DNA of 64,000 bases, taken from contig NZ_CP140614.1 in assembly GCF_036556685.1 (NCBI RefSeq), positions 558,001 through 622,000 of the forward strand. The letters are read 5' to 3'. This stretch comes from Sulfurospirillum sp. 1612 (GTDB lineage Bacteria > Campylobacterota > Campylobacteria > Campylobacterales > Sulfurospirillaceae). How positions within the stretch are numbered: the first letter of the stretch is position 1; each line of letters begins with the position of its first letter. Shown in pieces: positions 17,799 to 23,552 of this stretch. The notes beneath the pieces were generated by a model that searched no databases, had not been told where the DNA came from, and saw only the letters and a program-made list of their open reading frames with translations. A program made the translations under genes and the position numbers.

Positions 17799-17987
17799 AT
17801 ATTGTTCTACCTCTGACTTTCCCATCTGCTCAGGATGTTTTTTATCATGATACAGTATATACTGTTTTGCCCAATTAGGTATAGGCTTTTTCTGTTTTGA
17901 GACTATAGCGCTTCACTCTGATCTTATCTCGTAAAATATCAAGTAACTTTTTGTCTTTCTGCAAAATATTTTCCCTAGTTTTAATGT
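17799..17987 (-). pseudogene. intI: Integron integrase (IntI) N-terminal relic, frameshifted and truncated
   Basis: Reading the minus strand from about 17987, the frame LLDILRDKIRVKRYSLKTE-KAYT is followed, after one extra base at 17874-17877 that creates TAA, by WAKQYILYHDKKHPEQMGKSEVEQY in the next frame. Together they match the core-binding domain of integron integrases (IntI1: [49 protein letters not shown]). The catalytic domain with its Arg-His-Arg-Tyr set and the intI patch are absent; the sequence breaks off 45 bp before the yoeB stop. The gene is dead, by a 1-nt insertion plus loss of the 3' two thirds. Confidence 0.85.
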
Positions 17988-18146
17988 CTTTTTATCACAA
18001 AATTATAGCTTATTTATTAATAGAATATTAAACATAATTCATATAATGCAAACATCGCATATCATTGTATTTATAGCAAAATTAAGTGTAGCATTACTAT
18101 AATATTGGTATTAATAAATAGTTGTATGTTGCCGCTTTGCCTCAAC
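17988..18146 (+). promoter_or_regulatory. Putative attI/Pc zone between intI relic and first attC
   Basis: No coding frame is seen. It contains TATAAT at 18098-18103 pointing into the array (candidate cassette promoter Pc, no good -35), and a perfect 11-bp hairpin (18121-18131 with 18143-18153) whose left arm begins GTTGTAT, a possible attI core. By position this is where attI and Pc belong in an integron; no attI consensus exists to confirm it. Confidence 0.45.
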
Positions 18147-18309
18147 ATACAACGGTCGGACTGAGCTCTAAACGAGCCACCAACCAATTGTCGTGCTCCG
18201 CTTCGCTACACACAACAATTGGCAGGAGTCTCACACCAAGGTATCTTCAGAAAATCACAAGTGAATTTTCTGAAATATACATTAGTGAAGCTCAGCCCGA
18301 CCGTTATAT
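18147..18309 (+). repeat. attC site a, 163 nt, with nested hairpins
   Basis: R'' ATACAAC (18147-18153) and R' GTTATAT (18303-18309) pair, as do GGTCGGACTGAGCT (18154-18167) and AGCTCAGCCCGACC (18289-18302) with one mismatch. The large terminal structure holds two more hairpins: 18184-18222 (CCAATTGT/ACAATTGG arms, loop CTCCGCTTCGCTA) and 18246-18274 (13-bp stem with one extrahelical base). The site is much longer than its neighbours and of another type. No gene lies between the candidate attI and this site. Confidence 0.7.
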
Positions 18310-18324
18310 TAAAAAGGGAAATTG

Positions 18325-18735
18325 ATGACACTTTCAGACTATGCTTCAATCGCGACCATAGGAGCATTTTTAGTAACACTAATATCACTAGCATTTTCAG
18401 CAAAACGTTATTTAGATATTAGAACAAGAGAGGAAGAGGTATTTAGATTTAAAACATATCATAGGCTATTAAAGACTATCAGTAAAGGTAGCGATGAAAA
18501 TGGTATTTTAAAATTAGTAAGTCAAGTTGCATATATTTATGAACTCCGAAATTTTCCTGAGTATAAAGATTTGACAAAGAAAACTTTAAATCAATTAAGA
18601 AAAGAATGGTCACATGATGAAGCATCAGATATTAAACCATTACTAAAAGAGGCGATAGATGATACTATTTCCGTTATCGAAGCTTCTTCAAAATATAACA
18701 AAACCTGGAGACAAATAGTTTACTTTAACGGGTAA
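18325..18735 (+). CDS. Cassette gene 1: small one-helix membrane protein, unknown
   Basis: 136 aa. One N-terminal transmembrane helix (residues about 6-27: ASIATIGAFLVTLISLAFSA), then a basic, helical cytoplasmic region. The ATG at 18325 has AGGGA 5 bases upstream; a TTG at 18322 is in frame but too close. The last 12-14 codons and the stop lie inside attC b, so the integron recombination site encodes the C-terminus. No family recognised. Transcription probably comes from upstream (Pc). Confidence 0.75.
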   Translation: MTLSDYASIATIGAFLVTLISLAFSAKRYLDIRTREEEVFRFKTYHRLLKTISKGSDENGILKLVSQVAYIYELRNFPEYKDLTKKTLNQLRKEWSHDEASDIKPLLKEAIDDTISVIEASSKYNKTWRQIVYFNG

Positions 18736-18761
18736 ACTATTTCTCAAGACAACCGTTATGA
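18693..18761 (+). repeat. attC site b
   Basis: 69 nt. R'' ATATAAC (18693-18699), R' GTTATGA (18755-18761). Perfect 11-bp central stem 18713-18723 / 18732-18742 with loop TTTAACGG. Recombination would fall after G18755. The stop codon of cassette gene 1 is in the loop and right arm. Confidence 0.85.
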
Positions 18762-18785
18762 ATATAAATATTCAAGGAGATAATT

Positions 18786-19019
18786 ATGGAAAGTAAATTA
18801 AATTTAAATGCTGGTGATACACTTAAACAGACTGAACATAAAATGAAAGGTCCTATGCAGGAAACCGATATATGGACATATGAAATACTTAATCAAGATG
18901 GAGAAGTTGTTGGTTCAGTAATACACAAAGACCACACAGCAATAAAAGGTTTTCGTAGAACTCAAAGTGTAGAACAAAAAGATAGTTCAGGAAATGTTAT
19001 TGTAAGTACATCGTGGTAG
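18786..19019 (+). CDS. Cassette gene 2: 77-aa protein, unknown
   Basis: 77 aa, hydrophilic, with a beta-rich middle (IWTYEILNQDGEVVGSVIHKDHTAIKGFRRTQSVEQKDSSGNVIVSTSW) and no signal or membrane segment. AAGGAG is 6 bases before the ATG. Such short single-domain proteins of unknown role are typical integron cargo. Its 3' end lies 10 bp before attC c. Confidence 0.7.
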   Translation: MESKLNLNAGDTLKQTEHKMKGPMQETDIWTYEILNQDGEVVGSVIHKDHTAIKGFRRTQSVEQKDSSGNVIVSTSW

Positions 19020-19029
19020 TGATTAAAAT

Positions 19030-19096
19030 TCATACAAGTACTAGGAGAGAAACAAGTAGCCTAGTGGTGACTTATTTCTCAAGGTAACCGTTATGT
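19030..19096 (+). repeat. attC site c
   Basis: 67 nt. Left end degenerate (TCATACAAG in place of yAAC-AA), then ACTAGGAGA; arms 19047-19057 and 19070-19080 (11 bp, one mismatch); right end CTCAAGGTAACC and R' GTTATGT (19090-19096). Confidence 0.8.
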
Positions 19097-19128
19097 GAAC
19101 AAGAAAACTATTATATATGGAGGGAATT

Positions 19129-19587
19129 TTGGAAAAAATAGATTATGAGTATGCAGGTTTTTGGGTTAGAGTTGGAGCAACATTGATAGATGTTGCTTTA
19201 TTATTAATGATTACATTACCGTTAACATTAATGATATATGGAAGCGATACAGTATGGAATAGCGAAGATATGATTTTAGGTCCAGCGGACTTTTTAATAA
19301 ATTATTCTTTGCCATTTTTTGCAACAATAATTTTTTGGATGTATAAATCAGCTACTCCAGGCAAAATGGTTTTACACTTAAAAGTTCTTGATGAAGAAAC
19401 AGGACATAAATTAACAATAGGACAAAGTATTGGAAGATACTTTGCATATATACCTGCTATGCTAATTTTTATGCTTGGGATATTTTGGGTGGCTTGGGAT
19501 AGGAAAAAACAAGGTTGGCATGATAAATTAGCTAGAACTGTCGTTGTGAGAAATAAAAAACGAACAGAAGATGTCAAGTTCACATAA
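19129..19587 (+). CDS. Cassette gene 3: RDD-family membrane protein
   Basis: 152 aa from TTG 19129. RDD domain: YAGFWVRVGATLIDVALLL with the Arg and Asp-Asp-type acidic residue in helix 1, a second hydrophobic segment, the amphipathic SATPGKMVLHLKVLDEETGHKLTIGQSIGRYFAY, and a third helix ending in WAWDRKKQGWHDKLARTVVV. RDD proteins are three-helix membrane proteins, in some cases transport-linked. TTG is preferred because GGAGGG (19119-19124) precedes it by 4-5 bases; the upstream ATG at 19117 overlaps that site. The stop lies inside R'' of attC d. Confidence 0.82.
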   Translation: MEKIDYEYAGFWVRVGATLIDVALLLMITLPLTLMIYGSDTVWNSEDMILGPADFLINYSLPFFATIIFWMYKSATPGKMVLHLKVLDEETGHKLTIGQSIGRYFAYIPAMLIFMLGIFWVAWDRKKQGWHDKLARTVVVRNKKRTEDVKFT

Positions 19588-19649
19588 CAATTACTAGGAG
19601 ATAAATAAGTAGCCTAACGGCGACTTATTTATCAAGATAAACGTTAAAT
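19582..19649 (+). repeat. attC site d
   Basis: 68 nt. R'' ACATAAC (19582-19588), ACTAGGAGA, 11-bp perfect arms 19600-19610 and 19623-19633 with loop AGCCTAACGGCG, right end TCAAGATAAAC, R' GTTAAAT (19643-19649). The cleanest site and a good template for the array's consensus. Confidence 0.88.
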
Positions 19650-19666
19650 GAAAAAGGAAACTTAAA

Positions 19667-19858
19667 ATGTCAAAAACATATAGATTGTTTATCAGTCATT
19701 CATGGGCATATGGAGATGCATATGACAAGGTAGTAAATATGATAACAAGCCAAGGAATTAAATTTTATGATCATTCTGTCCCACGCCATGACCCAATTCA
19801 TACAAATTGAACAGATAAACCACTATTTGGTATAACAAAAACTAGGAAAGAAATATGA
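19667..19858 (+). pseudogene. Cassette gene 4: TIR-like (MTH538/ThsB-like) gene, truncated
   Basis: An open frame of 47 codons (19667-19810) starts RLFISHSWAYGDAYDKVV and ends SVPRHDPIHTN, then TGA. This is the N-terminus of the TIR-like domain once called DUF1863/MTH538, the fold of Thoeris ThsB and related signalling proteins (family motifs FISHSW and the SVP...DPIHTNG stretch). The codon after IHTN should be Gly (GGA); here it is TGA, and reading through gives TDKPLFGI, as the family continues, before the frame ends inside attC e. So the gene has both a nonsense change and a 3' truncation at the recombination site. Full-length relatives are about 130-200 aa. Confidence 0.7.
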
Positions 19859-19900
19859 AGCCAAAGTGCGGCTTCATATTTTTCAAGACACCCGTTAGGT
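19830..19900 (+). repeat. attC site e
   Basis: 71 nt. R'' GTATAAC (19830-19836), AAACTAGGAAAG, perfect 12-bp arms 19851-19862 and 19870-19881 (AAATATGAAGCC), loop AAAGTGC, right end TTCAAGACACCC, R' GTTAGGT (19894-19900). Confidence 0.87.
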
Positions 19901-19913
19901 AATAAGGGAACAA

Positions 19914-20606
19914 ATGCATAATATCGAAGATAATATAATGAATTTTTTTCAGCAGTTAATTAGTGATGAAAATCATAGATACAAATCATGGGAACATTGT
20001 TTTTTGTATTTTTCACAAGATGTTAATCAAATTGACAAAGAAATAGCTTGTTTACATCTATCATTTTATCTTGCAAGTTGGGGTATGTATAGAGGTTCAA
20101 GTTTTCTTCTATGGCAAGATTATCTGATTCATGATAAAGTTGTTGAAGAGATATTAAAGTATAAACATCTGCAAAATATTGATTTTGATAATTTTGATGT
20201 AAAAGATAAAAATTTTAAAGATATTTTTGAGTTATCAAATTTTATAGAAAATTGGTATCCATCCAATATTAAAAATATTCCAGAGAAACCTGACAAAGTT
20301 ATTAATGTGACAGACACTTTATTAACTAAAATTTTATTGGGAACGCTTGGTTGTATTCCTGCATATGATAGATTTTTTAAAGATGGATTAAAAATAAAAA
20401 ATATACAACCATATACTAAATTATCAAAAAAAAGTTTTTTAGAAGTAGTTAAATTTTATCAAGAAAATAAAAATGACTTTTTAATAGTTCAAGAAAACAT
20501 TGAGGAGAAAATTCGAATAAAATACCCTATAATGAAATTGGTTGATATGTATTTCTTTACTCTAAGTTTTGCATCATATAACAAATCATTGGAGAGAAAT
20601 ATTTGA
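19914..20606 (+). CDS. Cassette gene 5a: conserved hypothetical protein
   Basis: 230 aa, soluble, no signal. The segment HLSFYLASWGMYRGSSFLLWQDYLIHDKVVEEIL (about residues 45-78) has the look of a conserved, little-studied family in which a helical core with SWGMYRGS recurs; I know no function. The C-terminal helix-rich part includes LGTLGCIPAYDRFFKDGLK. It starts ATG 14 bp after attC e and overlaps the next gene by 4 bp (TTGA), so the two form one translationally coupled unit in one cassette. Confidence 0.75.
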   Translation: MHNIEDNIMNFFQQLISDENHRYKSWEHCFLYFSQDVNQIDKEIACLHLSFYLASWGMYRGSSFLLWQDYLIHDKVVEEILKYKHLQNIDFDNFDVKDKNFKDIFELSNFIENWYPSNIKNIPEKPDKVINVTDTLLTKILLGTLGCIPAYDRFFKDGLKIKNIQPYTKLSKKSFLEVVKFYQENKNDFLIVQENIEEKIRIKYPIMKLVDMYFFTLSFASYNKSLERNI

Positions 20607-21508
20607 AAGAAGATGAACTTATAGAAAACTTTACAGATATTATTCAACCAAATATTGATGATATAAAAAATATGATTAATAGTACAAACAACAAACTGTT
20701 TACCCTTAATTCCATTCTATTTATCATAGTTCTCGGTGCACTCTTTTTAACTAACCATTTTAACTTACACATTATATTTTTTATTATGACATTATTTATT
20801 TCAGTAATGATTTCTTATCTAGGAAATTATACATTTAACTATGAATATCATGATATTTTAGAAAGAACTATTTTCCCAAAAATTTTAAATATTTTAGTCA
20901 AAGATGGAAGTTTTACTATTAATACACATTTAGAAGAAGATGCTAAAAATTCAGATATTTTTTCTATATATGAATATTTCATTGCTTCTGCAACTATTCA
21001 AAGTAAATGGTCTATCCAATTTGCTTTGAATAACAGGCAGATACATATTTCTTCTACTTATATTGATTTATCAGACATCAATAATCCAGCAGTACCCTTT
21101 TCAGATAAAAACAAAGGTTTATTTATAACTATTGAAAATATTGACTTTTGTAATTCAGAAATTTATATTTTTGAAAATAAATTATTACATTCTATGAAAG
21201 AAGTTTCAAAAATATTAAAAAAAGATTTGACTAATGATAATTCTTTATATGATAAATTTACAGTTGTATCAAAAACCTTAAACAAAGAGTCCAAAAACAA
21301 GATAGTTCAAATACTAAACTTGTTTAATCAAGATGTGTCAATTACACTGAGAAAAAATAAAATGTATATATTTGTACACAAAGAGTTTACTTGTTTTGAT
21401 GCAAATTATTATACAAATGGTAGAATACCTAGTTATTTTGATTATATTGAACTTTTAAAAATTAAAAATTCAATTGAAGAGGTTATAGCAATAACTAAAG
21501 AAGTTTAA
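20603..21508 (+). CDS. Cassette gene 5b: membrane protein, DUF3137-like
   Basis: 301 aa with two adjacent N-terminal transmembrane helices (about 33-50 and 54-72) and a large cytosolic domain. The order 'ILKDGSFTINTHL ... YEYFIASATIQ... FSDKNKGLFITIENIDF ... ILKKDLTNDNSLYDKFTVVSKTLNKESKNKIVQILN ... MYIFVHKEFTCFD' recalls DUF3137 proteins; the assignment is moderate. TTG start with GGAGAG 6-7 bases upstream. The stop lies inside attC f. The partner is the gene just upstream; together they occupy the array's only clear two-gene cassette apart from mazEF. Confidence 0.7.
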   Translation: MKEDELIENFTDIIQPNIDDIKNMINSTNNKLFTLNSILFIIVLGALFLTNHFNLHIIFFIMTLFISVMISYLGNYTFNYEYHDILERTIFPKILNILVKDGSFTINTHLEEDAKNSDIFSIYEYFIASATIQSKWSIQFALNNRQIHISSTYIDLSDINNPAVPFSDKNKGLFITIENIDFCNSEIYIFENKLLHSMKEVSKILKKDLTNDNSLYDKFTVVSKTLNKESKNKIVQILNLFNQDVSITLRKNKMYIFVHKEFTCFDANYYTNGRIPSYFDYIELLKIKNSIEEVIAITKEV

Positions 21509-21569
21509 CAAAACATAGTAGCTAATAAATTATCTAGCGGCAATTATTAGCTATCTTCAGTCGTTAAAC
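21503..21569 (+). repeat. attC site f
   Basis: 67 nt. R'' GTTTAAC (21503-21509), R' GTTAAAC (21563-21569), fully complementary. Arms TAGCTAATAA-A-TT and AATTATTAGCTA pair with one extrahelical base, the feature integrases use to choose the strand. Its first 21 bases (21504-21524) recur exactly in site i at 25518-25538. Confidence 0.85.
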
Positions 21570-21586
21570 ACACAAAAGGGTTAAAA

Positions 21587-22498
21587 TTGAAAAATAAATT
21601 TACTTTATATATAAAAATATTTCTCTTCATATTTTTTATATTTTCTAACGGATATGCAAAAAGCAATACAAATTCACCGAACAATGAACTTGAAATTTTT
21701 AAAGCAATCGATTCAAAAGATTATGAAAAAATTAATAATCTTTTAAAAAATGGAGTAAGCCCTTGTTTAAAAAGAGAGAAAAAATATGAAACATATACAA
21801 ATGTAGATTTTGCTTTTAATCATGCAATTATCACAGGTGATATCAAAATTGTAAAATCTTTTTTACCATATATTGAAAATATCACAAAACCTTCTTGTTT
21901 ATATAATCCTTCTCTCTTTTATGCGATCAAAAATGATGATGTCAAAATGATCCAATTTTTAATAGATAGTGGAGCTGATGTTAATTTTCCAACTAAACTA
22001 TATAGAAAAGAGACACCTATTCAAGAAGCATTATTAGAAAGAAAAATACATTCTGCTCAGAAACTCATAGATAATGGTGCGAGTATAGATAAAAATATAG
22101 GTTTTCAATCATTAGAACTTGCCATAAAAAATTTAAATATTAAAGTTGTACAATTTTTAATTGATAACAAATATGATGTAAACTTTCAAAATAAAGACGG
22201 AAATACTATACTACATCTCATGGCGATGGGGATCGTAGAAAAAAATTTACAAAGTATCGAAACATATATTGAGAAAAAAGAATATATTAAACGATTCCCT
22301 GATACTTATGTAAAAGCTCAAGAACAGGTAAAAAGACTAAAAACTAATTTTAAAAATTATTCTAAAATAGCGAAACTTCTGTTACAAAACGGAGCCGATA
22401 CTAAACTAAAAAATAATGCTGGTAAAACACCATTAATGATTGCCAATGAAAACAATACCGATACAATGCTTGAAGTTTTAAAAAATGCAAAACAATAA
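21587..22498 (+). CDS. Cassette gene 6: secreted ankyrin-repeat protein
   Basis: 303 aa. TTG start 7 bases after AAGGG. A hydrophobic signal sequence (residues 4-24, ending NGYAK) targets it for export. Then ankyrin-type repeats: about residues 36-58, 108-135 (MIQFLIDSGADVN), 142-165 (SAQKLIDNGASID), 175-205 (VVQFLIDNKYDVNFQNKDGNTILHLMA) and 260-295 (IAKLLLQNGADTKLKNNAGKTPLMIA), with a helical insert between the last two. Ankyrin repeats mediate protein binding; a periplasmic partner is unknown. Confidence 0.85.
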   Translation: MKNKFTLYIKIFLFIFFIFSNGYAKSNTNSPNNELEIFKAIDSKDYEKINNLLKNGVSPCLKREKKYETYTNVDFAFNHAIITGDIKIVKSFLPYIENITKPSCLYNPSLFYAIKNDDVKMIQFLIDSGADVNFPTKLYRKETPIQEALLERKIHSAQKLIDNGASIDKNIGFQSLELAIKNLNIKVVQFLIDNKYDVNFQNKDGNTILHLMAMGIVEKNLQSIETYIEKKEYIKRFPDTYVKAQEQVKRLKTNFKNYSKIAKLLLQNGADTKLKNNAGKTPLMIANENNTDTMLEVLKNAKQ

Positions 22499-22509
22499 AT
22501 ACATAAAAT

Positions 22510-22579
22510 GTCTAACAAAAACGAGGAGACCAATAATTTACCCTAGCGGGAAAATTATTGCTCACGATAAACGTTATCT
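22510..22579 (+). repeat. attC site g
   Basis: 70 nt. R'' GTCTAAC (22510-22516), AAAACGAGGAGA, arms 22531-22543 and 22548-22560 (13 bp, one A-A mismatch), loop TAGC, right end CTCACGATAAAC, R' GTTATCT (22573-22579). Confidence 0.87.
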
Positions 22580-22592
22580 AATCAAATACAAA

Positions 22593-22621
22593 TTGACATC
22601 CCAATGTAATTACAATATAAT
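22593..22621 (+). promoter_or_regulatory. Internal cassette promoter and operator of mazEF
   Basis: TTGACA (22593-22598), 17-bp spacer, TATAAT (22616-22621): exact consensus. The spacer holds the perfect palindrome TGTAATTACA (22605-22614), and ATAATTACA repeats over the -10, a likely MazE-MazF autoregulatory site. AAGGAG follows for mazE. Confidence 0.8.
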
Positions 22622-22639
22622 TACACAAAGGAGTTTATT

Positions 22640-22900
22640 ATGACAACACTTACAAAGATTGGAAACTCACAAGGAATTAGAATTCCTAAACCATTAATAC
22701 AACAAGCACACCTTGAAAATGTAAATTTAGAACTAGAAGTTTTAGAAAATGGTTTATTAATAAAACCAATAAATAATACAGATAGAAGCACATGGAAAGA
22801 AAATATTGAAAAAGTTATTTCTAATCATAAAGGAGTTGAAGACGAAGGTGTTTTAGATGACTTACTTAATGATAATGACTTGGAAGACTGGCAATGGTAG
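22640..22900 (+). CDS. mazE: MazE/AbrB-type antitoxin
   Basis: 86 aa. N-terminal swapped-hairpin AbrB/MazE DNA-binding fold (MTTLTKIGNSQGIRIPKPLIQQAHLENVNLELEVLENGLLIKPI) and an acidic C-terminal tail that would block the toxin. The TAG stop overlaps the mazF start by 7 bp. It has its own consensus promoter, so it is expressed regardless of cassette position. Confidence 0.9.
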   Translation: MTTLTKIGNSQGIRIPKPLIQQAHLENVNLELEVLENGLLIKPINNTDRSTWKENIEKVISNHKGVEDEGVLDDLLNDNDLEDWQW

Positions 22901-23220
22901 TAGATATCAAAAGGTTTGAAATACACTTGGTAAAGTTAAATCCTACAGTTGGTTCTGAAATTCAAAAAACAAGGCCATGCATTGTAGTTTCTCCAAACGA
23001 GATGAATGTTTTAAAAACCGTAATAGTTGCACCTATGACCTCTAAAGGTTTTGATTTTATATTTAGACCCAAAATAAAGTTTGACAAGAAAGATGGATTA
23101 GTGTTACTAGATCAGATTAGAACAGTTGATAAAACAAGACTTGTAAAAAAGCTTGGAGATGTTGATACAGCAACATCAAAAGAAATTTCAAAAATGCTTA
23201 TTAATATGTTTGAATTGTAA
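22894..23220 (+). CDS. mazF: MazF/PemK-family mRNA interferase
   Basis: 108 aa endoribonuclease toxin. Hallmarks: VKLNPTVGSEIQKTRPCIVVSPNEMN (catalytic Arg in TRP), VIVAPMTSKG (catalytic Thr), and DGLVLLDQIRTVDKTRL. Length is normal (about 105-115 aa). Together with mazE it may stabilise the array against loss. Confidence 0.92.
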   Translation: MVVDIKRFEIHLVKLNPTVGSEIQKTRPCIVVSPNEMNVLKTVIVAPMTSKGFDFIFRPKIKFDKKDGLVLLDQIRTVDKTRLVKKLGDVDTATSKEISKMLINMFEL

Positions 23221-23510
23221 TCAAATGATAGAAAATATGATATATTACAAAGCGTTCAGTTTAAAACAAAATATACTCAAGAAAATGAAACCGTAAAAAG
23301 CTAAAACAAAAAGGACTTAATGAATATTTTGATACAATGACATCTTTACAGCAAAGAGATAAAAGCATAAAAGAAGCGGTGCAGGGTGGCTATAAGCAAA
23401 GTGAAATCGCAGAGTTTTTGCAACTCTCAGGAACAACGATATCTAAAATTATGGCAAAGCTTAGTCCATGAAAAATAGGTTATTCCCAATACCTAACCCC
23501 TTTTTTATTA
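23221..23510. other. Scrambled stretch between mazF and partial attC h
   Basis: No intact gene. 23254-23297 has a TTTAAAAC ... ACTCAAG ... ACCGTA order faintly like a worn attC; 23301-23471 is a transposase-tail relic; and 23475-23494 repeats, with 18 of 20 bases, a stretch just after yoeB (17753-17772). Confidence 0.4.
23301..23471 (+). pseudogene. Tail of a REP-associated (Y1) transposase, relic
   Basis: An open frame ending SLQQRDKSIKEAVQGGY..QSEIAEFLQLSGTTISKIMAKL-SP resembles the helix-turn-helix tail found at the end of RAYT/Y1 transposases (RDxAIxEAxxxGxYxxxEIAxHxGLHxSTVSRIV). Nothing of the HUH nuclease domain (HxH and Tyr) is present upstream. A small stand-alone DNA-binding ORF from ATG 23337 (44 aa) is possible but less likely. 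Confidence 0.5.
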
Positions 23511-23530
23511 GCTCATTTTAACCGTTAAAC
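23511..23530 (+). repeat. attC site h, right half only
   Basis: GCTCATTTTAACC-GTTAAAC keeps the right-end pattern and R' (23524-23530). ACCTAAC (23491-23497) could be an R'' remnant, but no arms lie between, so the left half was lost, probably with the event that left the transposase tail. Confidence 0.55.
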
Positions 23531-23552
23531 CAACACAAAGGAATATAGTAAA

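Noticed and set aside
18121-18422. Small ORFs overlapping the large attC site
   Set aside because: They lie on both strands across perfect hairpins, have no ribosome sites and no family resemblance; shadows of the palindromes.
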